A DNA stretch of 64,000 bases from Amycolatopsis granulosa (GCF_011758745.1 NZ_JAANOV010000001.1:3782001-3846000); one strand, 5' to 3'; numbered from the stretch's first letter, positions 53,732 through 62,144 are shown. Numbers and translations: made by a program. The notes: generated by a model not told the origin, from the letters alone.

Positions 53732-54585
53732 TCGACGGCTACACCGTGGTGGACGCGCACGTCCACCCGCCGCGGCTGAGCACGCTGAAACCGGCATGGC
53801 TGGAGTGGGCCGAGCAGTTCTCCGGGCCGCACGACTGGCGCTCGGTCTACGACACCGGGGGAAACGTCGTGCCCGAGCGGCTGGACGCCCTGTTCGAATC
53901 CGAAGGGGTCGACCGGGCACTGTTGTTCTGCGAGTACAGCCCGCGCGCGACCGGGATCCAGCCGATCGAGGACAACCTGCCGATCGTCGAGCACAACCCG
54001 GAGCGGTTCCGCCTGGTGGCGAACGTGAACCCGTACCTGCACCACCCGGTGGCGGCCGAGGTGGAGCGGCAGCTCGACCTCGGTGCGGTGGCGCTGAAGA
54101 TCCACCCGGTGCACGGCGCGTTCTCGCCGGGGGACAAGGAGCTGTACGCGGCGTACCACGTGTGTGCCGAGCGCGGGGTGCCGGTGATCATCCACTCGGG
54201 CACGAGCAGCTTTCCCGGTGCCCGTGCGAGCTTCGGCAACCCGGAGCTGATGTCCGACGTCGTCGAGGACTTCCCGTCGGTGCCGTTCGTGTTCGCCCAC
54301 GGCGGCCGCGGGTGGTGGTACGACGTGGCCGCGTTCCTGGCCCTGACACGCGACAACGTGTGGCTCGACCTCGCCGGCCTGCCACCGAGGAAGCTGCCCG
54401 AGTACTACGCGCGGTTCGACTTCACCCGGCTCGCCGGCCGGTTCGTGTTCGGCACGGACTGGCCGGGCGTCCCCGGCACGCGCCGGAACGTCCAGGCGCT
54501 GGCCGAGCTGGGCCTGCCGGAGGCCGTGATGCGGGACGTGCTGGCCGGCAACGCCGCGAAGCTGTTCCCGGGCCTGGGGATCTGA
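53728..54585 (+). CDS. Amidohydrolase-2 family metal-dependent hydrolase
   Basis: 285-aa TIM-barrel hydrolase or decarboxylase. Metal-site motifs are VVDAHVHPP near the N-terminus, ALKIHPVHGAF, VIIHSGTSS, FAHGGRG, and GTDWPGVP close to the end. The GTG at 53728 overlaps the ligase stop (GTGA), so it is made with the box enzymes. Relatives include carboxymuconate-semialdehyde decarboxylases and lactone hydrolases. It is not part of the known box pathway; it may release benzoate or a hydroxylated benzoate from a precursor. That role is inferred from linkage only. Confidence 0.8.
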   Translation: MIDGYTVVDAHVHPPRLSTLKPAWLEWAEQFSGPHDWRSVYDTGGNVVPERLDALFESEGVDRALLFCEYSPRATGIQPIEDNLPIVEHNPERFRLVANVNPYLHHPVAAEVERQLDLGAVALKIHPVHGAFSPGDKELYAAYHVCAERGVPVIIHSGTSSFPGARASFGNPELMSDVVEDFPSVPFVFAHGGRGWWYDVAAFLALTRDNVWLDLAGLPPRKLPEYYARFDFTRLAGRFVFGTDWPGVPGTRRNVQALAELGLPEAVMRDVLAGNAAKLFPGLGI

Positions 54586-54833
54586 CCGCCAACCCGGTGC
54601 GTCGAGCAGCAAACACGTCGCAGCGGCATCTTTGCCGATCCGGGCGCCGTGTTTGTCGTTCCGGGTGGCACTGCCGTAGTGCAGGTGCTCCCGAAACCCG
54701 CCACCGTCCCGGTGCTGCATCGCCGCGTGGCGGCAACGGGACGGAACCGTCCGGAGGCCGGGCTGTCTCACCGCCGCACGCGACGCAGTCAACCGGCCAG
54801 GCGCCGGGTTGTTCGGTGCCCGGCCGTTGTTGC

Positions 54834-55217
54834 TCAGCGCATGACCTGGTGCAGGCAGAGGACGTTGCCTTCGGAGTCGGTGAACCAGGCGGCCTTTTCG
54901 TTGCCCATCGTGGCGATGTGGTCCTGGGTGCGCAGGTCGCCGGAGTCGAAGTCGGCGAAGTGCACGCCGCGGGATTCCAGGTCGCGCACTTCGGACGCGA
55001 TGTCACCGACCTCGAAGCTCAGTGCGGTGTTCTCGCTCGGTTTGGTGTCCGGCAGCGGCCGCAGGCCGATCACGTGACCGGAGCCGGCCTCGAAGAAGCA
55101 GGTCCCGTCGGGGCCGGTTTCGGTCTGCCGCAGGCCGAGCTGGTCACCGTAGTAGTGCCGTGCCCGTTCGGTGTCCTGCGCGGGGAGCATGTGGGTGATG
55201 GTGGACGTGGTGAGCAT
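54834..55217 (-). CDS. VOC-superfamily (glyoxalase-like) protein
   Basis: 127-aa single vicinal-oxygen-chelate module. Typical strands are LPAQDTERARHYYGDQLGLRQTETGPDG, GSGHVIGLRPLP and the end WFTDSEGNVLCLHQVM. The ATG at 55217 has GGAGGC 6 nt upstream. A carboxylate metal ligand is likely, but no full metal triad is obvious. It follows the marR gene on the same strand. Function unknown; resistance or detoxification is common in the family. Confidence 0.82.
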   Translation of the reverse strand: MLTTSTITHMLPAQDTERARHYYGDQLGLRQTETGPDGTCFFEAGSGHVIGLRPLPDTKPSENTALSFEVGDIASEVRDLESRGVHFADFDSGDLRTQDHIATMGNEKAAWFTDSEGNVLCLHQVMR

Positions 55218-55285
55218 GTCGCCTCCTTCTCCAGCGACGAGAGCATTCATGGTGCGCCTCGGGACTGGCGGGGGCAACGGGGGTG

Positions 55286-55732
55286 TCAGCTGGTGCCGTT
55301 CACTTCGCGCAGGGTGCGCATCGCGTCGGCCAGTGCCTGCGACGCCTCCGGTCCCAGCGGCTCCAGCACGCGTCGCCGGAGGATCTCGGCGCACGCCTGG
55401 CGCGCCTTCTCCGCGACCTCGCGCCCGTGCTCGGTGAGGCAGGCGAACGTCACGCGCCGGTCGTCCGGGCTCGGTTGGCGGGTGATCAGACCGGCGGCGG
55501 TGAGGCGGTCGGCCACCTTGGTGAATCCGCCGCTGGACAGCGCCGCCTCGGTGGCCAGCCGCGTCATCGGCATGCGGTGGCCGGGCGTGCGCACCAGCCG
55601 GAGCAGGATGTCGAACGGCGCCGGCGCCAGACCGAACCGCTCGGCGATCTCGTCCATGAGTCGATCCTGTGTGGCGAGGTACCCCTCGATGACGAGGCCC
55701 CACCAGGTCACGATCTCGTCGTCGCCGGGCAT
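55286..55732 (-). CDS. MarR-family regulator
   Basis: 148-aa winged-helix regulator. The DNA-binding part is RLVRTPGHRMPMTRLATEAALSSGGFTKVADRLTAAGLITRQPSPDDRRVTFACLTEHG. The ATG at 55732 fits a GGGG site better than the GTG at 55738. It is divergent from a ring-cleaving-dioxygenase-like gene and shares with it a promoter region containing an inverted repeat. This resembles MhqR-type control of quinone or electrophile response genes. Confidence 0.88.
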   Translation of the reverse strand: MPGDDEIVTWWGLVIEGYLATQDRLMDEIAERFGLAPAPFDILLRLVRTPGHRMPMTRLATEAALSSGGFTKVADRLTAAGLITRQPSPDDRRVTFACLTEHGREVAEKARQACAEILRRRVLEPLGPEASQALADAMRTLREVNGTS

Positions 55733-55750
55733 GGTCACCCCGTGACTGTA

Positions 55751-55784
55751 CCAGCATAATTCTTTCTGGAATATATCTTGCTGG
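55751..55784. promoter_or_regulatory. Candidate MarR operator in the divergent promoter region
   Basis: CCAGCA and TGCTGG form an inverted repeat spanning 34 bp. Between them is an AT-rich core with a nested imperfect repeat (ATAATTC, 5 nt, GGAATAT). It lies 19 bp upstream of the marR ATG and 46 bp upstream of the dioxygenase-like gene. Confidence 0.6.
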
Positions 55785-55830
55785 CGAGAGGTTGTTCCGG
55801 TGGTCCCGGGGTCCGGCGAAGGAGCAGACG

Positions 55831-56805
55831 ATGTCCATCAAGACCAGCGGCTTGCACCACGTGACCGCGATCGGCGGCGACCCGCAGCGCAATGCCGGCT
55901 TCTACCTGCGCACCCTCGGCCTGCGCCTGGTGAAGACCACCGTCAACTTCGACGATCCAGGCACCTATCACCTGTACTACGGCGACCAGTCCGGGAAGCC
56001 GGGCACGCTGATGACCTTCTTCCCCCGGCCGGACGCGCCGAGCGGCCGCATCGGCACCGGTCAGGCCACCACCACCGCGTTCTCCGTGCCGGAGCGCTCG
56101 ATCGGGTGGTGGAAGGACCACCTGGCCGACGCCGGCATCACCACCGGCCGCATCGCCAACCGCGCGGGTGAAGACGTCCTGACCTTCCGCGACCCGGACG
56201 GCCTCCAGCTCGCGCTCGTCGCGCATCCGCAGGGTGACCCGCGCGATCCGTGGGACAACGGGCACGTCCCGGCCGAGCACGCGATCCGCGGCCTGCACTC
56301 GGTCACCCTCTCGGTCACCGAGGAGGACGCGACCGCCGAGATGTTCGCTGAGCTGGGCCTGACGTTCGCCGGACAGGACAGCAACCGCCTGCGCTTCACC
56401 GCCGGCGAGGGCGGCCCGGGCGCGATGGTCGACGTGCTGGTCACCCCCGGCACACCGCGCGGGCTGGTCGCCACCGGCACCGTGCACCACGTCGCGTGGC
56501 GCGCGCCGGACGAGACCAGCCAGGCCGCCTGGCGCGAGGAGCTGGTCGACCGGGGAGTGCACGTCACCTCGATCCTGGACCGGCGGTACTTCCGCTCGAT
56601 CTACTTCCGCGAGCCGGGCGGGACGTTGCTGGAGATCGCGACCGACCAGCCCGGGTTCGCCGTCGACGAGCCGCTGCTGGAGCTGGGCCGCGCGCTCAAG
56701 CTGCCGCCGTGGCTGGAGCCGGACCGCGAGCAGATCGAGCGCGCGCTGCCGAAGCTGGACATCCCGGGCGAGAACAACCGGGTGGACCGGACCGGCCGTT
56801 CCTAG
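55831..56805 (+). CDS. Ring-cleaving-dioxygenase-like VOC protein (MhqO/LinE type)
   Basis: 324-aa two-module VOC protein. Module 1 begins GLHHVTAIGGDPQRNAGFYLRTLGLRLVKTTVNFDDPGTYHLYYGD and module 2 has GLHSVTLSVTEEDATAEMF, VHHVAWRAPDE and FREPGGTLLEIATDQPGF. Two His and a Glu form the iron or metal site. Relatives act on hydroquinones in electrophile response. The ATG at 55831 has GAAGGAG upstream. It is divergent from the marR gene and convergent with the SDR gene, whose end overlaps its own by 4 bp. Confidence 0.87.
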   Translation: MSIKTSGLHHVTAIGGDPQRNAGFYLRTLGLRLVKTTVNFDDPGTYHLYYGDQSGKPGTLMTFFPRPDAPSGRIGTGQATTTAFSVPERSIGWWKDHLADAGITTGRIANRAGEDVLTFRDPDGLQLALVAHPQGDPRDPWDNGHVPAEHAIRGLHSVTLSVTEEDATAEMFAELGLTFAGQDSNRLRFTAGEGGPGAMVDVLVTPGTPRGLVATGTVHHVAWRAPDETSQAAWREELVDRGVHVTSILDRRYFRSIYFREPGGTLLEIATDQPGFAVDEPLLELGRALKLPPWLEPDREQIERALPKLDIPGENNRVDRTGRS

Positions 56806-57542
56806 AACTCGGTGGGCCGCATCAACGCGTCGGAACCGCCGTCGATCGCGAACTGGGCGCCGTGGATGTAGCCGGCGTGCGGTCCGAGCAGGTAGACGAT
56901 CAGCGCGGCCACTTCCTCCGGTGTCCCGTGACGCGCAATGGGCGGCTGGTAGCTGCGGATCGCGTCGCCGTAACGGGACGCCAGCCCGGCCCGCAGCAGG
57001 GGAGTGTCGACCGCCCCGGGCGCCACGGTGTTCAGCCGGACCCCGGCCGCACCCCATTCGGCGACCCGTTGTCGCACCGCGACCGTCACCGCGTTCTTCG
57101 ACCACGAGTACGCGAGATGCCCGGCGAACTCACCGGCGTCGGCCAGCGCGGCAGCCTCCGCGCCGCGGGAGATGGGGTTGTCCGCCCACCGGACCATCGT
57201 CGACGCGGACGACGACACCGCCACCGCAGCCCCGCGCAGCGCGGGGAACAGGCCGTCCAGCACCTCGACCGCGCCACGGTAGTTCACCTCGATGATCCGC
57301 ATCGGATCCGGCACGTGCGGCCCGACTCCGGCGCACAGGACGAGCCCGTCCAGCTCGGGCGCCCGGCCGAGCACACCGCCGATCGCCGCACGGCGACCGT
57401 CCGATGTGGATAGATCGGCGCAGACCTCGACATCGCGCAGGTCCACACCGATCACCCGGTGCCCCGCCGTCCGCAGCGCCGAGGCCACCGCGGCACCGAT
57501 TCCCGACGCGGCACCGGTCACGGCGATCACGTCAGCACACAT
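56802..57542 (-). CDS. Short-chain dehydrogenase (3-alpha-hydroxysteroid-dehydrogenase-like)
   Basis: 246-aa SDR. TGAASGIG is at residues 9-16, then IGVDLRD (Asp, NAD preference) and the active site YSWSK. The C-terminus ends GGSDALMRPTEF. The short segment between beta-2 and beta-4, without a long loop, resembles the 3-alpha-HSD/carbonyl reductase branch. It starts inside the 3' end of the OYE gene (16-bp overlap), so regulator, OYE and SDR form one coupled operon. Substrate unknown; an alicyclic or steroidal ketone is plausible. Confidence 0.85.
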   Translation of the reverse strand: MCADVIAVTGAASGIGAAVASALRTAGHRVIGVDLRDVEVCADLSTSDGRRAAIGGVLGRAPELDGLVLCAGVGPHVPDPMRIIEVNYRGAVEVLDGLFPALRGAAVAVSSSASTMVRWADNPISRGAEAAALADAGEFAGHLAYSWSKNAVTVAVRQRVAEWGAAGVRLNTVAPGAVDTPLLRAGLASRYGDAIRSYQPPIARHGTPEEVAALIVYLLGPHAGYIHGAQFAIDGGSDALMRPTEF

Positions 57543-58705
57543 CGCGTCCCCCGGTAGATCGTCGGCATGCACTTGTTGCAGTGCACGCACAGCGAGCGCG
57601 CCCCGGAGCGCAGCCGCAGCGGCAGGTCCGGCTCGCGCAGCAGCGCTCGTGCCATCGCGACGAACGCGAAACCTTCCGCCAGCGCCCGTTCCATCGTCTC
57701 CAGCCGGGTGATCCCGCCCAGCAGGATCAGCGGCAACTCCAGCGCCGCCCGGAACTGCCGGGCCCGGTCCAGCAGGTACGCCTCCTGGAACGGATAGCTG
57801 CGCAGGAACGCACGGCCACCCGCCCGCACCCCCCACCGCACCGGCCGGGGGAACACCTCCGCGAACTCCCGCACCGGCGCGTCGCCGGTGAACAGGTACA
57901 TCGGGTTCAGCAGCGAGCTTCCCGCGGTCAGCTCCAGCGCGTCGAGCGTCCCGTCCGCCTCCAGCCACCGCGCTACCTGCACGCTCTCGTCCAGCCAGAA
58001 CCCGCCGGGCACGCCGTCATCCATGTTGAGCTTCGCCGTCACCGCGATGCGGTCGCCGACGGCGTCCCGCACCGCCCGCGCGACCTCCAGCGCCAGCCGG
58101 GCCCGGTTGGCCGGTGAACCGCCGTAGGAATCGGTGCGCCGGTTGAGCCGCGGACTCAGGAAGGAACTGACCAGGTAGTTGTGTCCGAAGTGGAGTTCCA
58201 CGGCGTCGAAGCCGGACTCGATCGCCAGCCGAGCGGCCGAGGCGTGTGCGCGCACCACCCGGGACAGATCGTCCACAGTGGCCGATCGCGTGAACCGCAT
58301 CCCCAGCGGGTTGGGGAACCGGCCCGGCGCCAGCGCGGGTAACCGGTTGGATGCCGCGTTCGCGACCGGACCCGCGTGACCGATCTGCGCGCTCACCGCG
58401 GCACCCTCCGCGTGCACGGCGTCGGTGAGCCGCCGCAGGCCCGGCACCGCCTCCGCGCGCATCCAGATCTGGTGCCGGTCGGTCCGGCCCTCGGGGGACA
58501 CCGCGCAGTAGGCCACCGTGGTCATCCCGGCCCCGCCGCGCGCCACTCGCCGGTGGAACTCGATCAGCCGGTCGGTGACCAGCGCGTCCGGTGTCGCGCC
58601 CTCGAACGTCGCCGCCTTGATGATCCGGTTGCGCAACCGGACCGGGCCCAGCTGCGCGGGCGCGAACACCGTGAACGCCTCGGACGACTCGGACAACTCC
58701 GTCAT
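57527..58705 (-). CDS. Old-Yellow-Enzyme-family NADH:flavin oxidoreductase
   Basis: 392-aa FMN-dependent ene-reductase or dehydrogenase. Landmarks: LRNRIIKAATFEGATPDALVTDRLIEFHRR, the substrate-binding HFGHNYLVSSFLSPRLNRRTDSYGGSPANRARLALEV, and LGGITRLETMERALAEGFAFVAMARALLREPDLP. The C-terminal CVHCNKCMPT could bind an iron-sulfur cluster in longer relatives, but here only that stub remains. Start overlaps the TetR stop (ATGA). Confidence 0.88.
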   Translation of the reverse strand: MTELSESSEAFTVFAPAQLGPVRLRNRIIKAATFEGATPDALVTDRLIEFHRRVARGGAGMTTVAYCAVSPEGRTDRHQIWMRAEAVPGLRRLTDAVHAEGAAVSAQIGHAGPVANAASNRLPALAPGRFPNPLGMRFTRSATVDDLSRVVRAHASAARLAIESGFDAVELHFGHNYLVSSFLSPRLNRRTDSYGGSPANRARLALEVARAVRDAVGDRIAVTAKLNMDDGVPGGFWLDESVQVARWLEADGTLDALELTAGSSLLNPMYLFTGDAPVREFAEVFPRPVRWGVRAGGRAFLRSYPFQEAYLLDRARQFRAALELPLILLGGITRLETMERALAEGFAFVAMARALLREPDLPLRLRSGARSLCVHCNKCMPTIYRGTRCVLT

Positions 58706-59307
58706 GATTCCGCCAGCCCGGCGGTGACGAACGCCCGCAGCGTCCCGGCCGGGACGTCCCCGGGCACCCCGCCGGCGAAGAACTGGAGCACCAGCCCGAA
58801 GGCGAGCAGCCACCGCTGCGCGGCCGCGACCTGCGACAGCTCCGGGCGCGCGTCCCGCAGCAGCTCGATCCACGGCTCCAGCCCGAACCAGCGTGACGTC
58901 CACGCCGCCTCCCGCCGTCCCAGCACGAACCGGGCCAGCAGGCGCAGCCGCAACCGGCCGACCGGGTCCGCGGCGAGCTCGGCCAGCGGGGTCACGACGA
59001 GGTCGACCAGTTCGGGCACCGTCGGTACCCATCCGTCGCGCCGGCGTTCGGTGACCTCGTCCAGCCGCTGCCGCCACACGGGCGCGAGCCGGGTCTCCAG
59101 CAGCGCCGCGATCAGGGCGTCCTTCGAGCCGAAGTGGTAGTGCACCGCGGCCGGGTTCATGCCGGCCGCGGTGTTGATGGCGCGCACGGACACGCTGTCG
59201 TAGGCGTCGCCGCCGGATTCGAGCAACAGGCGCTCGGCGACCGTCAGCAGCCGCTCGCGCGTGGTGGCATCGGTGCTCGGCACCCCTCCAGCGAACCACA
59301 TGCCCAT
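58702..59307 (-). CDS. TetR-family regulator of the OYE-SDR operon
   Basis: 201-aa repressor with HTH RLLTVAERLLLESGGDAYDSVSVRAINTAAGMNPAAVHYHFGSKDALIAALLE, then a ligand domain rich in Leu, Arg and Trp. ATG codons at 59307 and 59301 and a GTG at 59283 are all possible starts. Neither ATG has a clear ribosome site, so the transcript may be leaderless. A perfect 15-bp palindrome lies 7 bp upstream of 59307. It is first in the regulator-OYE-SDR operon and divergent from a methyltransferase gene. Confidence 0.87.
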   Translation of the reverse strand: MGMWFAGGVPSTDATTRERLLTVAERLLLESGGDAYDSVSVRAINTAAGMNPAAVHYHFGSKDALIAALLETRLAPVWRQRLDEVTERRRDGWVPTVPELVDLVVTPLAELAADPVGRLRLRLLARFVLGRREAAWTSRWFGLEPWIELLRDARPELSQVAAAQRWLLAFGLVLQFFAGGVPGDVPAGTLRAFVTAGLAES

Positions 59308-59314
59308 CACCGAA

Positions 59315-59329
59315 TCAATCACTGATTGA
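59315..59329. promoter_or_regulatory. TetR operator between tetR and the methyltransferase gene
   Basis: TCAATCACTGATTGA is a perfect 15-bp palindrome around a central C. It is 7 bp from the tetR ATG and 26 bp from the divergent methyltransferase ATG, so it could repress both. Confidence 0.85.
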
Positions 59330-59355
59330 CCCGCGCCGGGCGGCAGAATGGGGGC

Positions 59356-60171
59356 ATGGCGGACGCGGTGCGCAGGTGGGCGCGGCAGCTGGCGGACTGG
59401 GCCATTCCGGAGCACATCCTGGCCGCCGCTCCCGAGTCGCCCTGGGTGGTGCCCCGCACGGTGTTCGCCCGCCGGGCGGACCGGCAGATCGCGGAGCCCG
59501 GGACGCCGACGCACCAGGCCGTCCTGGACGCGCTCCCGGGCACCGTGCTCGACGTCGGCGCGGGCGCCGGTGCCGCGAGCCTGCCGTGCGCGCGGGCGAT
59601 CACGCACGTCACCGCGGTGGACACCAGCGCCGCGCTGCTCGCCGAGTTCCGCCGGCGGGCCGAGGCGCTGTCGCTGTCCCACACCGAGGTCGAGGGGCGG
59701 TGGCCGGACGTCGCGGTCGGGCCGGCCGACGTCGTCGTCTGCGCCCATGTCCTCTACAACGTGCCGGACCTCGCGCCGTTCGTCGCCGCGCTCACCGCGC
59801 ACGCGCGCCGCAAGGTCGTCGTCGAGCTGGCGCATGCGCACCCGTTGACCAGCCTCAACCCGCTGTGGCGGCACTTCCACGGTATCGACCGCCCGTCCGG
59901 TCCCACGGCCGCGGACGCGATCGCCGCGCTGCGCGAACTCGGCGTCGAACCGGAGGTCGTGCGCTGGCGCAAGGCCCCGAAGCCGGAGTACGAGCGCTTC
60001 GACGAGCTGGTCGACGTCACGCGGCGCCGCCTGTGCCTGCCCGCCGGGCGCGCGGACGAGGTGGCCGAGGTGCTGCGGGGCCTCGGCGTGGACGAGGGGA
60101 TGCCGCCCGATCTGGGGTCCTCCGGCCGGGAAGTGGTCACGCTCAGCTGGCCGGGTCGCCGGCCGGGGTGA
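59356..60171 (+). CDS. SAM-dependent methyltransferase
   Basis: 271-aa class I methyltransferase. Motif I is VLDVGAGAGAASLPCA, preceded by a helical N-terminus (WAIPEHILAAAPESPWVVP). VVVCAHVLYNVPDLAPFV is the motif IV region and KVVVELAHAHPL follows. No target-recognition domain is seen, so a small-molecule substrate is more likely than nucleic acid. The ATG at 59356 is 26 bp from the TetR palindrome. Confidence 0.84.
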   Translation: MADAVRRWARQLADWAIPEHILAAAPESPWVVPRTVFARRADRQIAEPGTPTHQAVLDALPGTVLDVGAGAGAASLPCARAITHVTAVDTSAALLAEFRRRAEALSLSHTEVEGRWPDVAVGPADVVVCAHVLYNVPDLAPFVAALTAHARRKVVVELAHAHPLTSLNPLWRHFHGIDRPSGPTAADAIAALRELGVEPEVVRWRKAPKPEYERFDELVDVTRRRLCLPAGRADEVAEVLRGLGVDEGMPPDLGSSGREVVTLSWPGRRPG

Positions 60172-60213
60172 CTTCGACCTGCGGGAAGGCACCCACCCGA
60201 GCACAATTCGGTT

Positions 60214-60558
60214 ATGACGCACGCGCAGGGGGACAAGCCGGTGAGCGGCACCCCACCTCAGCCGCCCGTGACGAAACCAGCACCCGCGAAACCGGTCCGG
60301 ATCAACCGCACCCGGGTCAGCGGCACCTGGTTCGCGATCATCATCGCCTTGATCATCCTGATCTTCCTGCTGATCTTCATCCTGCAGAACCTGGCCTCGA
60401 CCACGGTCACCTTCCTCGGCATGCAGGGCAGCCTGCCGCTGGCCGTCGCGATGCTGTTCTCCGCGATCGCCGGTGCGGTGCTCGTCGCCCTGGTCGGCGG
60501 TGCCCGGATCGTCCAGTTGCGCAAGGCGACGCGGAAGGCGAACAAGGTGGTGCGCTGA
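60214..60558 (+). CDS. LapA-like (DUF1049) small membrane protein
   Basis: 114-aa protein with a Pro-rich N-terminal tail and two closely spaced membrane segments (about residues 40-60 and 74-97). The pattern FILQNLASTTVTFLGMQGSLPLAVAMLFSAIAGAVLVAL is typical of the LapA/DUF1049 family, linked in other bacteria to envelope lipopolysaccharide control but widespread in actinobacteria without known function. It precedes the Abi-alpha-like gene by 33 bp. Confidence 0.85.
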   Translation: MTHAQGDKPVSGTPPQPPVTKPAPAKPVRINRTRVSGTWFAIIIALIILIFLLIFILQNLASTTVTFLGMQGSLPLAVAMLFSAIAGAVLVALVGGARIVQLRKATRKANKVVR

Positions 60559-60591
60559 CCCGGCCGTACCATCGTCCCCGGAAACGGGGTG

Positions 60592-61368
60592 ATGCGGTTG
60601 ACCAGCGAGAACCTGCCGAGTTCGCCGGAGAGCGGCGACGAGAACCTGCTGCGCCGGGCGGGACGGCTCGCCGGGTGGGCCGCGCGCACCGGGGTCACCC
60701 TCGGCCGCCGCCTGCCGGTGCCCGGTCTGGAACTGGCCGGTGAGGGGTTGCGGCAGGTCGAACGTCAGGTCCTGACCGGTCTGCGCCGCCGCCTCGACGA
60801 GGTCGACGACCCGTACGTGATCGCGCTGAACGCGGCGGGCACCGAGCACGCGCCGGACCCGGCCGGCGAGCTGGTCCCCGCCCGCGAGCCGCTGCGGGCC
60901 GCCATGAAGGAACTGCTCGACCGCTCCGTCGGTTTCCGCCGGGACCAGGCTCGCGAGTACCTCTACGCGACCGTGCTGCGGCAGCTGACGCCGGACGAGG
61001 CCCGCATCATCGCCACCCTCGCGACCGGCGCGGCCTTCCCTGTGATCGACGTCACCGAACGCGGCTTCGGTGGCGGCCGGACCATCCTGCGCAACGCCTC
61101 CACGGTGGGCAAGGCGGCCGGGGTGACCCTCGCCGACGAAGTGCCGGGCTACCTGACCCGGCTGTCCGGGTTCGGTCTGGTGGAGCTGGACGACGAGGCG
61201 TCCGAGCTGGAGTCGCAGTACGAGATCCTGGCGACCGAGGACCTGGTCCGCTCCGCGGTGAAGTCCGCCCGGCGGGCCCGGCTGGTGCGCCGGACCGTGC
61301 GCCTGTCGCGGTTCGGCAGGCGGTTCTGGGCCGCCTGCGATCCGGGCGACTGGGCTCGCGTGGTGTGA
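60592..61368 (+). CDS. Abi-alpha (DUF4393)-like protein
   Basis: 258-aa soluble protein. The central pattern DRSVGFRRDQAREYLYATVLRQLTPDEARIIATLATGAAFPVIDV and the later VPGYLTRLSGFGLVELDDE...YEILATEDLV match the Abi-alpha family as I recall it: a Lys/Arg-rich helix, LTPDEARI, and a short winged-helix-like end. The family is named after abortive-infection proteins, but most actinobacterial members have no tested role. The ATG at 60592 is preferred over the adjacent GTG. It is probably cotranscribed with the LapA-like gene. Confidence 0.6.
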   Translation: MRLTSENLPSSPESGDENLLRRAGRLAGWAARTGVTLGRRLPVPGLELAGEGLRQVERQVLTGLRRRLDEVDDPYVIALNAAGTEHAPDPAGELVPAREPLRAAMKELLDRSVGFRRDQAREYLYATVLRQLTPDEARIIATLATGAAFPVIDVTERGFGGGRTILRNASTVGKAAGVTLADEVPGYLTRLSGFGLVELDDEASELESQYEILATEDLVRSAVKSARRARLVRRTVRLSRFGRRFWAACDPGDWARVV

Positions 61369-61542
61369 GCGCTGCCACTACCGTGTAACACGAGGTGCCT
61401 CAGGTGCGCTCTACGTGACAGACCCCCGCCTCGATTGCGGCCATAGCACACCGGGTTCGGCAACGCCAGCTCGCTGTTGTCATTCTCACGTGTGTTTCGT
61501 CGTTTTTGCAGGTAGCCAGCTTGTGGGTGACACGTTGCGCTG

Positions 61543-61571
61543 AACGACCTAATCATCTCTGTTAGGTTGTT
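61543..61571 (+). promoter_or_regulatory. Inverted repeat in the ectA leader
   Basis: AACGACCTAA and TTAGGTTGTT form a 10-bp inverted repeat with one mismatch and a 9-nt spacer. It ends 5 nt before the ectA ATG and covers the only weak ribosome site (TTAGG). It may be an operator, or an RNA hairpin that controls translation. Confidence 0.7.
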
Positions 61572-61576
61572 TTGAC

Positions 61577-62077
61577 ATGTCCGGAAAGCACTTGATCGAA
61601 AATCCGACCAAGGCCGACGGGGCTGCGCTTTGGCGAATCGCGCGCGATTCGCAGAAGCTCGATCTCAACTCGCCTTACGCATATCTGCTGTGGTGCCGCG
61701 ATTTCGCCGACACCTCGGTGGTGGCGCGGGTGGATGGCAATGCGGTCGGATTCGTGATCGCATATCGCCGCCCCGCGGCGCCGGATACGGCGCTCGTCTG
61801 GCAGGTTGCCGTCGACGCGTCCCAGCGGGGGCGGGGACTGGCCGGTTCCCTGCTCGACGACCTGTTCACGCGACTGGTGGCCGACGGGGTGCGATACCTG
61901 GAGACCACCATCACGCCCGACAACAAAGCGTCCATCCGCCTGTTCACCTCCTTTGCCGAGCGGTGGCAGGCGCATCTGGAGACCACTGAGCTGTTCAGCA
62001 CGGCGGACTTTCCGGACGACGACACCCGGCACGAGCGGGAAGACCTTTATCGAATCGGCCCGCTCCAGCCGCGATAA
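61577..62077 (+). CDS. ectA: L-2,4-diaminobutyrate acetyltransferase
   Basis: 166-aa GNAT enzyme that acetylates diaminobutyrate, the second step of ectoine synthesis. Family signatures are DLNSPYAYLLWCRDFADTSVVAR, GFVIAYRRP, WQVAVDASQRGRGLAGSLLDDLF (acetyl-CoA loop) and ETTITPDNKASIRLFTSFA. The ribosome site is weak and lies inside an inverted repeat. It is the first gene of ectABCD, 67 bp before ectB. Confidence 0.96.
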   Translation: MSGKHLIENPTKADGAALWRIARDSQKLDLNSPYAYLLWCRDFADTSVVARVDGNAVGFVIAYRRPAAPDTALVWQVAVDASQRGRGLAGSLLDDLFTRLVADGVRYLETTITPDNKASIRLFTSFAERWQAHLETTELFSTADFPDDDTRHEREDLYRIGPLQPR

Positions 62078-62144
62078 CGGCGAATTGGGCGAGGACGCCC
62101 GTGCGATTAGCTGTCGACCAGCACCAGTGAGGGGATAACCCAAC

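Noticed and set aside
61382-61392. CGTGTAACACG palindrome upstream of ectA
   Set aside because: Perfect but only 11 bp and about 185 bp from the gene; the repeat at 61543-61571 is the better candidate.
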